A DNA stretch of 38,334 nucleotides from positions 1 to 38,334 of the forward strand of contig NZ_BJWY01000074.1 in the NCBI RefSeq assembly GCF_007990715.1. Direction: 5' to 3'. A program made the position numbers and the translations under genes. Under the pieces are notes generated by a model. It saw nothing but the letters and a program-made list of their open reading frames with translations. It did no database searches and was not told the origin of the DNA. Below are positions 1 to 7,973 of the stretch, piece after piece (the first letter of the stretch is position 1; the number at the start of each line of letters is the position of its first letter). Source of the DNA: Nocardia seriolae NBRC 15557. Lineage in GTDB: Bacteria > Actinomycetota > Actinomycetes > Mycobacteriales > Mycobacteriaceae.

Positions 1-23
1 CGAGTTGATAGCGAGGCAAAGCA

Positions 24-899
24 ATGTCTGGTTCCACGCTCCCGGCCAGGGCTCTCGGCAGACTGTTGGCGCAGCACCGTGAGCGCGCGGGGATGACGAA
101 ATACGCAGCGGGACAACTGGTCGACACGTCACAGCAGACCGTCGCGAGGATCGAGTACGGCCAGAAGTCGAAGGTGTCGCTGCTCTGGGTGAATGTTTGG
201 TCCGATGCTTATCGGGTCAGCGATGACGAGCGCCGGTTGATGTGTGGCCTGGCTCGGGAACTGTCCACGGCCCAAAAGAATTGGTGGCGAGCCTATGTGG
301 ACGAATTGAAACCGCATTTCGATTACTATCTCGGATTGGAGGAGTCCGCCCGGGCATTGTCGGTGTGGCGCACAAACCTGCTTCCGGGCCTGCTCCAGAC
401 GCCGGCCTATCGGCGCGCGATTGCGTGGACCGAATCCCCGGATATGCCGACAGATCAAGTCGAGAAGCGCGTGCAGATGGCTGTCCGGCGTCAAACCCGT
501 TTGGCGGACCGGGATTTCGCCCTCGATGTCATCGTGTCGAAGACAGTCTTGCTGGAAGAGATCGGTGGGCGCGCCGTGATGGCGGAGCAACTGAGGCGAC
601 TTGTCGAGATCTCACGGCAACCGAACGTTTCGATCCGGGTGGAGCCGTTCGACGCGCCCAGGCACCTCGGGTCACGGATCGGTTCCTTTGCGATGCTGGA
701 GTTTCCGAAGTTGGCGGCAACCCAGCAGACCGAGCCGCCGGTGATCTACATTGAGGGCTACACCGGTGATCTCTACCTTGAGCAAGAGACTGACGTGACG
801 CAGTATCGAGACGCCTTCGCCGAGATCGGCCGGGTAGCGTTGAACCGGGACACCACACGGCAGTTACTGCTGTCGATTGCGAAGGAGTACGAAGCGTGA
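24..899 (+). CDS. XRE-family helix-turn-helix regulator with DUF5753 domain
   Basis: A 291-residue protein. The N-terminus carries a Cro/CI-type helix-turn-helix (about residues 8-65, with the recognisable stretch SQQTVARIEYGQKSK). A long C-terminal DUF5753 domain follows, with the hallmark segment TNLLPGLLQTPAYRRA near residue 118. This architecture is very common in actinomycetes, where it is usually encoded next to a DUF397 protein, as here. The next gene starts inside the stop codon (GTGA overlap at 896-899), so the two are translationally coupled. The family includes developmental and antibiotic regulators of the BldB/WhiJ-like circuit; the specific target is unknown. The ATG at 24 is preceded by a weak purine-rich stretch. 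The pair shows no obvious tie to the hypoxia-type genes that follow. Family assignment is confident; the biological role is not. Confidence 0.9.
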   Translation: MSGSTLPARALGRLLAQHRERAGMTKYAAGQLVDTSQQTVARIEYGQKSKVSLLWVNVWSDAYRVSDDERRLMCGLARELSTAQKNWWRAYVDELKPHFDYYLGLEESARALSVWRTNLLPGLLQTPAYRRAIAWTESPDMPTDQVEKRVQMAVRRQTRLADRDFALDVIVSKTVLLEEIGGRAVMAEQLRRLVEISRQPNVSIRVEPFDAPRHLGSRIGSFAMLEFPKLAATQQTEPPVIYIEGYTGDLYLEQETDVTQYRDAFAEIGRVALNRDTTRQLLLSIAKEYEA

Positions 900-1105
900 A
901 TGTCGATCCGTCCGAAGCACGCTGGTTCAAGAGCAGCTACAGCGGCTCCAATGCCGACTGTGTCGAGGCGGCACATGTGGGCGGGGGCGCGGTTGCTGTC
1001 AGAGACTCGAAGCTGGCAGACGCCAGCCCGGTTCTGGTCTTCGCGCCGGGGGACTGGGACCGATTCGCCGATGCCGTGAAGTCCGGCAAGTTCGATCTGG
1101 CTTGA
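896..1105 (+). CDS. DUF397 domain protein
   Basis: A 69-residue protein with the DUF397 signature: WFKSSYSG near the N-terminus, a Cys-Val-Glu-Ala segment, a central VAVRDSK motif and a C-terminal W-x2-F-x2-AV segment. The GTG start at 896 overlaps the stop of the upstream DUF5753 regulator as GTGA. This pairing is standard in actinomycetes and suggests the small protein works with, or antagonises, the regulator. The biochemical function of DUF397 is not established. A strong hairpin follows 10 bases after the stop. Confidence 0.88.
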   Translation: MNVDPSEARWFKSSYSGSNADCVEAAHVGGGAVAVRDSKLADASPVLVFAPGDWDRFADAVKSGKFDLA

Positions 1106-1114
1106 TCGAGAAGT

Positions 1115-1153
1115 CGATCGGGAGTCCGAGTGTGTCGTTCGGACGCCCGATCG
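1115..1153. terminator. Bidirectional hairpin terminator between convergent genes
   Basis: Two 15-base arms (1115-1129 and 1139-1153) are reverse complements with a single mismatch and enclose a 9-base loop. The hairpin lies between the end of the plus-strand DUF397 gene and the end of the minus-strand hspX gene, where a shared terminator is expected. There is no U-tract, which is common for actinomycete terminators. Confidence 0.75.
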
Positions 1154-1169
1154 TCGTTGATGGTGCGGG

Positions 1170-1592
1170 CTACTCCTCCGACTGCACCTGGACGGTTCGG
1201 ACCGGGGCCTCCGGCTCGCCGAGGGGGACGGTCACGGTGAGAATGCCCTTGGCGTAGGTGGCTTGGATGCCGTCGTCCTCGGCGCCCGGGGGGAGGGGCA
1301 CGGTGCGGACGAAGGAGCCGTAGCTGAATTCCGAGCGGCCCTTGCTCTCGTGCTTCTCGGTGCGTTCGGCCTTGATGGTGAGCCGGCCCTGATGCACCGA
1401 GATCTGGAGATCCTTGGCCGGATCCACGCCCGGGATCTCGACGCGCACGGTGTACTGCTTCTCGTCGAGGGCGTCCTCGACGCGTAGTAGTCCGGTGCCG
1501 AACATCGGGGTGGAGGGCGGTACCAGGGCATTCCACAGATCGGCAAGATCCGGCAGCAGCGCGGGCTGGCGGTGTACCGACAACAGGCTCAT
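1170..1592 (-). CDS. hspX: HspX/Acr-type small heat-shock protein (Hsp20, alpha-crystallin)
   Basis: A 140-residue small heat-shock protein and ATP-independent holdase chaperone in the cytoplasm. The alpha-crystallin domain spans about residues 40-135 and contains EIPGVDPAKDL, LTIKAERTE, the stretch GRSEFSYGSFVRTV, and the closing ATYAKGILTVTVP. These closely match M. tuberculosis HspX (Rv2031c), the classic DosR-regulated dormancy protein, as does the length (144 in Rv2031c). The ATG at 1592 was chosen because AAGGAGAG lies just upstream; a longer in-frame start at 1643 lacks such a site and adds a non-homologous extension. A DosR-box-like palindrome sits about 90 bases upstream (1681-1696). 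The neighbouring Acg-like nitroreductase fragment recalls the Rv2031c-Rv2032 pair. Confidence 0.93.
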   Translation of the reverse strand: MSLLSVHRQPALLPDLADLWNALVPPSTPMFGTGLLRVEDALDEKQYTVRVEIPGVDPAKDLQISVHQGRLTIKAERTEKHESKGRSEFSYGSFVRTVPLPPGAEDDGIQATYAKGILTVTVPLGEPEAPVRTVQVQSEE

Positions 1593-1680
1593 GATCTCTC
1601 CTTGTGGAGTGAATCGATTCTGACACACCAGATTCCACTGCATTTCGGACTCGGCCCGTAGGGTCTCGAGTCGCCGGGAC

Positions 1681-1696
1681 GAGGACCGAAGTCCTC
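1681..1696. promoter_or_regulatory. DosR-box-like palindrome upstream of hspX
   Basis: The sequence GAGGACCGAAGTCCTC is a perfect 6+6 inverted repeat around CGAA. It matches the core of the mycobacterial DosR box (TTSGGGACTWWAGTCCCSAA). It lies about 90 bases upstream of the hspX start and overlaps the stop codon of the upstream membrane-protein gene. The match was made by eye; binding is inferred. Confidence 0.6.
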
Positions 1697-2711
1697 AGTC
1701 GGCCGCCGGTGCGCGTGTCTTGTGGCCGTGAGTGTCGGTGGCGGCGTCGAGCGAGTCCGCGAAGGCGATGAGCTCACGGACCTGGGTGCCGTGCTGGGCG
1801 AGGAAGTCCTCCCGCGCGGTCCCGCGGCGGAAGTAGACGAACGAGCGCCCGGTCTCCAATTGCCAGGTGTACCAGAACAGGTAGGGGATGGTGAGCACGA
1901 AATTGACCACGCCCCAGCCGATCCAGAGGTTGTTGTTGAACCAGCCGTCCGACGGCATCACCGTGGGGAAGATGTTGTAGATGGCGATGACCAGCATCAG
2001 CACCGGCAGGGTGTAGATCCGCGCCATGATGTACAGCTCGGGACGGCGCTTGACCAGCGGGTAGATCTCGGCCACGGCCAGGATGCAGATGCTCGCGGCG
2101 AAATGCTCCTCCTGCGGGGGATATCCGCCGAAGGTGAAGCACAGATTCCAGGTGGTGTAGAGGAAGTTCCAGGCCATCGTCGTGTAGGCGACGAGTTCGG
2201 CATTGCGCCCGGGCAGGATCTCCCAGAAGCGCGGGCTGTACGGAATGGTCAGGCACAGCCCGAGGCCGACGGCGGCGTTCCAGTAGTTGCCGAGCTGGGC
2301 ATCGCGCAGGGTGGCCTCGGCGATATTGAGGAACAGGATCGCGTACGGGAACCACAGGAACCGTGGGTTGCGCAGAATTTCCCAGACGCGTCCGGGTCGC
2401 TGTTCGGCCATGGCGATTCGCATGGCCCCGACCAGGGTGAGCGGGATCAGCACCGACAGGATCTTGGCCCACGAGAACCAGTTGATGAGCCCGATGTCGT
2501 GCCCGGGCCCCCAGATCCAGATCGGGAATGTCAACAGCGACAGGCCCCAGACCCACATGGCGGGCCTGGGGTGGGTGCGCATGTAGTCGACGATGACCCA
2601 CAGGATGGCGCAGAAAACCAGCATGGATACCGCCGTCACCCAGGTGAAGGGCGCGGGATTACCGGATACCGCCTCGGACGCTCCAATGATCATGGGCTGA
2701 GTGTTGATCAT
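1695..2711 (-). CDS. Uncharacterised multi-pass membrane protein
   Basis: A 338-residue integral membrane protein with about eight hydrophobic segments, starting with VSMLVFCAILWVIVDYM near residues 28-44 and ending with VVNFVLTIPYLFWYTW near 275-290. It is rich in Trp, Tyr and Pro in and between helices. Motifs WGPGHDIGLINWFSW and AWNFLYTTWNLCFTFGGYPP are conspicuous. I do not firmly recognise the family; a distant relation to AveC-like or DUF5692-type membrane proteins is possible but unverified. Two in-frame ATGs (2711 and 2693) lie in consecutive copies of an 18-base tandem repeat, so the true start is uncertain and the Shine-Dalgarno is weak. A DosR-box-like site lies about 60 bases upstream, and the stop overlaps the hspX operator. 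It is likely part of the hypoxia gene set. Confidence 0.7.
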   Translation of the reverse strand: MINTQPMIIGASEAVSGNPAPFTWVTAVSMLVFCAILWVIVDYMRTHPRPAMWVWGLSLLTFPIWIWGPGHDIGLINWFSWAKILSVLIPLTLVGAMRIAMAEQRPGRVWEILRNPRFLWFPYAILFLNIAEATLRDAQLGNYWNAAVGLGLCLTIPYSPRFWEILPGRNAELVAYTTMAWNFLYTTWNLCFTFGGYPPQEEHFAASICILAVAEIYPLVKRRPELYIMARIYTLPVLMLVIAIYNIFPTVMPSDGWFNNNLWIGWGVVNFVLTIPYLFWYTWQLETGRSFVYFRRGTAREDFLAQHGTQVRELIAFADSLDAATDTHGHKTRAPAAD

Positions 2712-2723
2712 GAGCTGAGTGTT
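2688..2723. repeat. 18-base tandem duplication at the start of the membrane-protein gene
   Basis: Copies at 2688-2705 (GATCATGGGCTGAGTGTT) and 2706-2723 differ at one base. On the minus strand each copy supplies an ATG in the same frame, so the duplication adds six codons and a second candidate start codon. Confidence 0.85.
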
Positions 2724-2765
2724 CGCTGCAGTGCCGCGCCGGGAAACGGGCTTTTCGCCTCGACC

Positions 2766-2785
2766 GGAGGGACGTTGGTCCGCTG
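2766..2785. promoter_or_regulatory. DosR-box-like site upstream of membrane-protein gene
   Basis: The core GGGACGTTGGTCC (2769-2781) is a near-perfect GGGAC/GTCC palindrome, about 58 bases upstream of the 2711 start. It lies between the end of the SRPBCC gene and the membrane-protein gene, so the latter probably has its own promoter. Assigned by eye from resemblance to the DosR box. Confidence 0.5.
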
Positions 2786-2801
2786 AACGATTCTCCGGCG
2801 G

Positions 2802-3512
2802 TCAGACGCCCAGCGTGCGCGTGGGCGCGTCGAGGTCGGCGTCGTGGGCGGGGAGTGCCATGGGGACCGCCGAGGCGGGGGCCGGGAGGGCGCGGATGCG
2901 TTCGGCGCGCTGTTTGATGCCGAGCAGCATCTTGCTCTCCATGATCAGGCTGCCGGGTTCCATGATGTAGGTGTAGAGGAGGCGTTGGGGGAGAGTGGGT
3001 TCGGGGAGAGTGATGCGGTTGCGGCTGAGCAGCCGGGTGTCGGTGGCGGTTTCGTGGAGTTCGAAGGACCAGACCCAGTGGTGGTCGGTGGAGGCCAGAA
3101 CGAAGGCGGTGGGGCGCTCCAGGACGGCCACTCGCCTCTGGGGGCCGGAGTCGCCCAGGGGTAGGACGTCGTCGACGGCGAGATTCTGGAACTGGGGGAG
3201 GATCTCGTCGGCGCTGTGTATGTCCAGGCCGAGGAGGTTCTCGATCCAGTCGTAGGTGTAGGCGCCGCCGCGGCCGGGGCCGATCTGGATGAGCCAGGGC
3301 CGGATCCGGTCGGGGGTGGCGTTGATGGTGACGGCGCGGGTGGTGAGGAAGTCGGGGTCGGCCAGCAGGCCGTCGCCGGCCATGCCCTTGGCCGCCTCCT
3401 CGGCGGTCGCGCCCCAGTTGATGCACAGTTTGCGCGCGAATAGCCGGTATCCGACGGCCAATCCGGTCACGGCCGAGGCGAGGCCGATCGCGGTCGAGGT
3501 CATGGGTCGCAT
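2802..3512 (-). CDS. SRPBCC-fold protein with N-terminal membrane anchor
   Basis: A 236-residue protein. The N-terminus is a hydrophobic helix (residues 4-22, TSTAIGLASAVTGLAVGY). A START/SRPBCC-like (polyketide-cyclase superfamily) ligand-binding domain follows, recognisable by the segments RAVTINATPDRIRPWLIQIG, a glycine/tyrosine-rich stretch, and SFELHETATDTRLLSRNRI. The family binds hydrophobic ligands; no catalytic residue can be named. The ATG at 3512 was chosen because GAGAGGAAA lies just upstream; longer reading frames run into the divergent promoter. The gene is divergent from the broken nitroreductase with a DosR-box-like site between them, which suggests shared induction. Substrate and role are unknown. 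Confidence 0.75.
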   Translation of the reverse strand: MRPMTSTAIGLASAVTGLAVGYRLFARKLCINWGATAEEAAKGMAGDGLLADPDFLTTRAVTINATPDRIRPWLIQIGPGRGGAYTYDWIENLLGLDIHSADEILPQFQNLAVDDVLPLGDSGPQRRVAVLERPTAFVLASTDHHWVWSFELHETATDTRLLSRNRITLPEPTLPQRLLYTYIMEPGSLIMESKMLLGIKQRAERIRALPAPASAVPMALPAHDADLDAPTRTLGV

Positions 3513-3568
3513 GATGTTTCCTCTCCATGGATGCCACCTCCGATCCTGTGCCGTTGAGCCGCGGTGAC

Positions 3569-3588
3569 GAAGGGCCCGAGGGCCCGAA
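3569..3588. promoter_or_regulatory. DosR-box-like palindrome in divergent promoter
   Basis: GAAGGGCCCGAGGGCCCGAA lies 57 bases upstream of the minus-strand SRPBCC gene and 77 bases upstream of the plus-strand nitroreductase remnant. Its complement, beginning TTCGGGCCCTC, is nearly identical to the box upstream of the hydrogenase operon. A weaker second site (around 3596-3610, GACATTGGTC core) follows. Assigned by eye. Confidence 0.5.
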
Positions 3589-3664
3589 CGGACCTGACAT
3601 TGGTCTCTGGGGCGGGCCGGTCCCGGGCGCGATGCTCGAAACATCGGCCCGACCCGGAGGAACC

Positions 3665-4644
3665 ATGTCCCACACCTTGACACTCGCCCCCGCTGACCCG
3701 GCCATCCTCGACCTCGACGCGGTCCCGGACCCGGACGGCCGCGCCGTGCGGCCGGGCCGCGACACCCTCACCGCGGCGGTCACGCTGGCGCTGCGCGCCC
3801 CTTCGGTACACAACACCCAGCCCTGGTCGTGGCGATTGAGCGACCACACCGTGCACCTGTACGCCGACGAGAGCCGCCGGCTCTCGCACGCCGACCCGGA
3901 CTCACGCCAGCTGCTGCTGAGTTGCGGTGCGGCACTGCATCATCTGACCGTGGCCATGCGGGCCTTCGGCTGGCGGGCGCACATCCGCCGCTTCCCGGAT
4001 CCGGCCGACCGGCGGCATCTGGCCGCGGTCGAGTTCGGCCGCGCCCGGCCCGACGCGGTGTCGATTCGCCTGGCGCGGGCCATTTCCCGGCGGCGCAGCG
4101 ATCGACGGCGATTCACCGAAGGGGTCCTGCCGCGCGGTGAGGCCGCCGCCATCGCCGCGGCCGGGACCGCGCCGGGGGTGCGCGTGCACGGCATCGACGC
4201 CCCGGCCGAACGCGCCCGCCTACTGCGGGCTGGAGCGGCCGACGCGCCGCCCCCCAGGGCGTGCCCGCCCGCAATGCCGTCGCGGCCACCGATGCCACGG
4301 TCCGTCCCTTCGGCGATCCGCTGCTGTCCGAGGCCGCGCCCGCCGAGGCCGACGCCTCGCGAATGCTGGTGGTGTGCACGGGATCCAACGATCTGCGCGC
4401 CTGGCTGCGCGCCGGTGAGGCGACCAGCGCGGTGCTGCTGACCGCGACCGCCCGGGGCCTGGCCAGCTGCGCGCTGAGCGAACCCCTGGAACTGCCCGCC
4501 ATCCGCGAGCGCATTCGCACCCACCTGCTCGGCGGTGCGGGTCATCCGCAGCTGATGGTGCGCCTGGGCCGGGTGGCCACGAGCGCCGCGCCGGTGCCCG
4601 CCGCACCACGACTACCGCTGTCGGCCGTGACACGACCGCGGTAA
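3665..4644 (+). pseudogene. Acg-type nitroreductase disrupted by an out-of-frame deletion
   Basis: The first part (3665 to about 4228) encodes a clear Acg/Rv2032-like nitroreductase N-terminus: LRAPSVHNTQPWSWRL, LLLSCGAALHHLTVAMRAFGW, and SRRRSDRRRFTEG. The C-terminal half continues in a different frame from about 4231 (WSGRRAAPQGVPARNAV, then GEATSAVLLTATARGLASCALSEPLE) to the stop at 4644. Alignment by eye with the intact paralogue at 34235-35236 shows about 22 codons between a Leu-Leu/Ile pair and a conserved Trp, where this copy has only 5 bases. That implies loss of about 61 bases, which shifts the frame. The start has a good GGAGG. The first frame runs on to a premature stop at 4441, so any product would lack the C-terminal half of the flavin fold. 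A sequencing error is less likely because the lesion is a long deletion. Confidence 0.8.
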
Positions 4645-4671
4645 CCCATCGATTCCCGGAGGTGAACCGAC

Positions 4672-5259
4672 ATGTCGAGGAATTCCGACCACGCCCGGCG
4701 CATGTGGCGCCTGCGACCGTGGAACCTGAATCCGCTGATGCGCGGATCCGACCGATGTGAATCCATGCTCCGGACGCTGGTCGTGCTCGGCATGCTCATC
4801 ATGGTGCCGGTGGCGGGCGCGGTCGGCACCACCGTCTACACCGGTGCGGCGCAGCAGATCTCGCTCGCCCGGGCCACCCGGGTGCAGCTCACCGCGACGG
4901 CGGTCGAGGACGCCACCCGCGTCGCGACCGACACCCCGTACCGCGATCCCGACTACCAGGTGACGGTGCGCTGGGTGCGCGCCGGAACCGAGCGGACGGC
5001 GCAGGTCAAGACCGATGCGGATGCGAAAGCCGGTGCCCCGGTACCGATCTGGGTCGGGCCCGACGGCCGCCCGACCGGCGCACCCGCCGCCGCGGGCCAG
5101 GCGGTCTTCGACGGCGTGGGCGCGGGTCTGGTGACGCTGCTGCTCGCGGGCATGGTCGCGATCGCGCTGCTGTGGGGTGCGAACCTGGTATTGGCCGGAG
5201 TGCACAGCATGCAGTGGGAAGCCGAGTGGCGGCGCATGGCGCGCCCGATCGGCGCCTGA
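4672..5259 (+). CDS. Rv1733c-like transmembrane protein
   Basis: A 195-residue membrane protein with two hydrophobic segments (about 33-55, LRTLVVLGMLIMVPVAGAVG, and 147-170, VGAGLVTLLLAGMVAIALLWGANL) flanking an extracytoplasmic domain of roughly 90 residues. The N-terminal WRLRPWNLNPLMR motif, the layout and the length match the Rv1733c family, a DosR-regulon membrane antigen of M. tuberculosis with no known biochemical function. GGAGGTG lies upstream of the ATG. The gene sits 27 bases after the nitroreductase remnant and 28 bases before the universal stress protein, so the three form one probable operon driven from the divergent promoter near 3569-3610. Confidence 0.82.
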   Translation: MSRNSDHARRMWRLRPWNLNPLMRGSDRCESMLRTLVVLGMLIMVPVAGAVGTTVYTGAAQQISLARATRVQLTATAVEDATRVATDTPYRDPDYQVTVRWVRAGTERTAQVKTDADAKAGAPVPIWVGPDGRPTGAPAAAGQAVFDGVGAGLVTLLLAGMVAIALLWGANLVLAGVHSMQWEAEWRRMARPIGA

Positions 5260-5287
5260 GACCACGACAATCGCCGAGGAGCGCATT

Positions 5288-6181
5288 ATGACCAGCAAGA
5301 ACACCGGTGGGCGTCCGCTCGATCCGCCGATCATCGTCGCGGTCGACGGTTCGGCGATCGCCGAGCGGGCCGCGGCCTGGGCCGCCGCCGACGCCGCCCT
5401 GTACGACTGCCCGCTGCGGATCATCACCTCGGTCGCCGTGCCGCTCGGCTTCGAGGCCGGGCCGATGCTGTCCGACACCGATATCCGCCAGCTGCGCGAG
5501 GCGGGCGAGCGCGTCGTGGCGGCGGCAGCCCGGGTGGCACGGGTGGCGGCTTCCGGTGCGGCCCTGGCCATTTCGACGGAGGTGACCATGGAGCCGATCA
5601 TCCCGCAGCTGCTCGAACTCTCCCGTTCGGCACGCGTCGTCGTGGTCGGCAGCCGCGGCGTGGGCACGCTGCGCCGCGGCCTGCTCGGTTCGGTCAGCAC
5701 CGCGGTCACCCATCACGCGCACTGCCCCGTCGCGGTCATCCACGGCGCGGCCGCCGCCGACCCGGTGTCGGCCCGGCTGCCGGTGGTGGTCGGCGTGGAC
5801 GGCACCCCCAACAGCGAGCCCGCCATCGAAATCGCCTTCCGGGAAGCATCGCTGCGCAAGGTCGCCCTCACGGCCGTGCACGCCTGGAGCGACCTGATCG
5901 GCCCGCCCGTCCCCGGCTGGGACAGCGTCCGCGACCAGGAATCCGAAGTGCTCGGCGAACGCCTGGCCGGCTTCCGCGAACGCTACCCCGACGTCGAGGT
6001 CAAGCGAATCCTGGTGATGGACAGACCCGCCCACGCCCTCCTCGACGAATCCGAGAACGCCCAACTCCTCGTGGTCGGCAGCCACGGCCGCGGCGGCTTC
6101 ACCGGCATGCTTCTCGGCTCCACGAGCAACGCCCTGCTCCACACCGCCGACTGCCCGACCCTGATCGTCCGGAAGGACTGA
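5288..6181 (+). CDS. Tandem-domain universal stress protein
   Basis: A 297-residue protein with two UspA domains (about 15-150 and 160-297). Each ends with the ATP-binding G-x2-G-x9-G-S/T signature: GSRGVGTLRRGLLGSVST in the first and GSHGRGGFTGMLLGSTSN in the second. The tandem layout is that of mycobacterial Rv2623/Rv1996/Rv2005c, which are ATP-binding and DosR-induced and affect growth arrest. The ATG at 5288 is preceded by GAGGAG; the open frame extends further upstream but into the Rv1733c-like gene. It is the last gene of the 3665-6181 plus-strand unit and converges on the hydrogenase protease gene, with only 17 bases between stops. Confidence 0.92.
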   Translation: MTSKNTGGRPLDPPIIVAVDGSAIAERAAAWAAADAALYDCPLRIITSVAVPLGFEAGPMLSDTDIRQLREAGERVVAAAARVARVAASGAALAISTEVTMEPIIPQLLELSRSARVVVVGSRGVGTLRRGLLGSVSTAVTHHAHCPVAVIHGAAAADPVSARLPVVVGVDGTPNSEPAIEIAFREASLRKVALTAVHAWSDLIGPPVPGWDSVRDQESEVLGERLAGFRERYPDVEVKRILVMDRPAHALLDESENAQLLVVGSHGRGGFTGMLLGSTSNALLHTADCPTLIVRKD

Positions 6182-6198
6182 AGACCTATCGCCCGGGT

Positions 6199-6684
6199 TC
6201 AATCGGCGGCGGAGGGTGCTCGGATGCCCAGCCGGGCGAGTTCGGTCAGGACGGTGGCGGTGACCTCGGGCAGGGCCGCCGCCACCGGGGCCGAGAGGCC
6301 GACGCCGAGGTCGAGTCGTTCGGCTTCCACGGCTATGACGAGGAGTTCGCCGGGAACCTTGCCCAGGGCACGGCCCAAGGGGAGGGCGTCGGGGATGCCG
6401 AGGGCGTGGGAGCTGGCGGCGTGGGTGAGGCCGCGCAGGGCGTCGACGGTAGTGCGCCAGATGCGGCCGGGGGTCTGGGGTTCGCAGAGGACGGCGTCGA
6501 TGACGATGGCCAGTTCCACGCCTGCCCAGAGGTCGAGCAGGCCGGTGGGCTCGCCGTCGCAGAGTTCTACCAGAACGCCGGGGATGGCGAGTTTTTCGAG
6601 GTGGCGGGCTACGGCGGGGCCGATGCCGTCGTCGTGGCGGTATTCGTTGCCGACGCCGACGACCACGGCGCGTGGGGCGGTCAT
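6199..6684 (-). CDS. [NiFe]-hydrogenase maturation protease (HyaD/HupD family, M52)
   Basis: A 161-residue nickel-dependent endopeptidase that removes the C-terminal peptide of the hydrogenase large subunit after nickel insertion. The N-terminus has the family signature VVVGVGNEYRHDDGIGPAVAR, whose Glu and Asp belong to the nickel-recognition set, followed by the IVIDAV segment and a later Ser-His (SSHALG). The ATG at 6684 overlaps the stop of the large-subunit gene as ATGA, so it is the last gene of the hydrogenase operon and its cognate protease. Length is normal for the family. Confidence 0.92.
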   Translation of the reverse strand: MTAPRAVVVGVGNEYRHDDGIGPAVARHLEKLAIPGVLVELCDGEPTGLLDLWAGVELAIVIDAVLCEPQTPGRIWRTTVDALRGLTHAASSHALGIPDALPLGRALGKVPGELLVIAVEAERLDLGVGLSAPVAAALPEVTATVLTELARLGIRAPSAAD

Positions 6685-7973
6685 CGTCGCACCATATCGA
6701 GTTCGAGGAAGTGGGCCGAGCAGGAGATGCAGGGGTCGTAGTTGCGGATGGTGCGCTCGCACAGCGTGGTCAGCGCGGGGTCGTCGAGGTCGAGGTTGGC
6801 GGCGACCACGCGGCGCAGGTCGTCTTCGATGGCGGCCTGGTTCTGGGAGGTCGGGGGGACGATGGTGGCGGATCCGATGAGACCGGCGTCGTCGATCTCG
6901 TAGCGGTGGTAGAGCAGACCGCGCGGGGCCTCGCTGACGCCGTGGCCGACACCGGCCCGTGGCGTGCACGGCACGGCCGGTCGGGTGGGCGGGGAGTATT
7001 CGCCGATCAGGCGCAGCGCCTCGTCGATGGCGTACACCACCTCCACGGCGCGAACCACAATGCTGCGGAACGGATTACGGCACTCCGGTCCGAGTCCCGC
7101 CGCGGCGGCGACCTGACGGGCCAGCGGGGACAGGTGACGGGAGTTGAGGCTGTAGCGGGCCAGCGGGCCGGTCAGATACAGGCGACCGTCGAGCCGCGCG
7201 TGCAGCGCGGTGGAGTGCGGGACCTGGGATTCGACGACGTGATCGCCGAATTCGTCGGCGGGGAAGGACAATCCGGTGCTGGTGACGACGCTGCCGCCCT
7301 CGATGGCGTACTGATCGGGCGTCACGGCCGCGAGCAGGTCGTGCTCGAGCTCGAGGTCGGGGAATTCGAGTTCGGCCACCCGCGCCACGCTGCCGACCGC
7401 GTAATCCAGTGCGCGGCGCAGTTGTTCGGCCAGCGGCACCAGGTCCGCACGGCTGGGCACCCTGTAGAAGCCGCCGACGCGGACATTGATCGGGTGGATG
7501 GAGCGCCCGCCGATCAGCTCGAGCAGCGCGTTGCCCGCCTTCTTCATGGCCAGCCCGTGCTCGACGACCTCGAGGTGATCCTTGGCCAGGGTGATGGCGT
7601 CCGGATAGCCGAGGAAGTCGGGCAGGTGCAGCAGGTGAATGTGCAAGGCGTGACTCGAGATCCACTCCCCGCAGTACAGCAGCCGACGCAGCGCGGCCAG
7701 CTCCGGATCCAGTTCGACCCCGCAGACCTGTTCGAGCGCGTTGCAGGCGCTGGTCTGATAGGCGACCGGGCAGATGCCGCAGATGCGGGCGGTGATGTCG
7801 GGCGGCTCGGTGTAGGCGCGGCCGCGCAGCAGGGCTTCGAAGAAGCGCGGCGGCTCGTAGATGTCGAGTTCGGCCCGCTCCACGGTGCCGTCGGCCACGA
7901 CGACCCGCAGCGCGCCCTCACCCTCCACCCGGGCCAGCGAACTGACCCGCAATTGCCTACTGCGATGGCTCAT
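6681..7973 (-). CDS. hyhL: Group 3b-type [NiFe]-hydrogenase large (catalytic) subunit
   Basis: A 430-residue subunit that carries the NiFe(CN)2CO centre. The N-terminal ligand motif RICGICP provides C65 and C68. The C-terminal motif DPCISCSAH provides C415 and C418. His421 is the expected cleavage point, leaving an FLELDMVRR tail to be removed by the adjacent protease. The sequence resembles cytosolic sulfhydrogenase-type enzymes (Pyrococcus hydA/shyA, mycobacterial hyh) rather than membrane-bound uptake enzymes. The neighbours (diaphorase, 4Fe-4S and small subunits) complete a group 3b tetramer. The gene overlaps the small-subunit gene by 17 bases. The reaction is H2 oxidation or evolution coupled to NAD(P). 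Confidence 0.95.
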   Translation of the reverse strand: MSHRSRQLRVSSLARVEGEGALRVVVADGTVERAELDIYEPPRFFEALLRGRAYTEPPDITARICGICPVAYQTSACNALEQVCGVELDPELAALRRLLYCGEWISSHALHIHLLHLPDFLGYPDAITLAKDHLEVVEHGLAMKKAGNALLELIGGRSIHPINVRVGGFYRVPSRADLVPLAEQLRRALDYAVGSVARVAELEFPDLELEHDLLAAVTPDQYAIEGGSVVTSTGLSFPADEFGDHVVESQVPHSTALHARLDGRLYLTGPLARYSLNSRHLSPLARQVAAAAGLGPECRNPFRSIVVRAVEVVYAIDEALRLIGEYSPPTRPAVPCTPRAGVGHGVSEAPRGLLYHRYEIDDAGLIGSATIVPPTSQNQAAIEDDLRRVVAANLDLDDPALTTLCERTIRNYDPCISCSAHFLELDMVRR

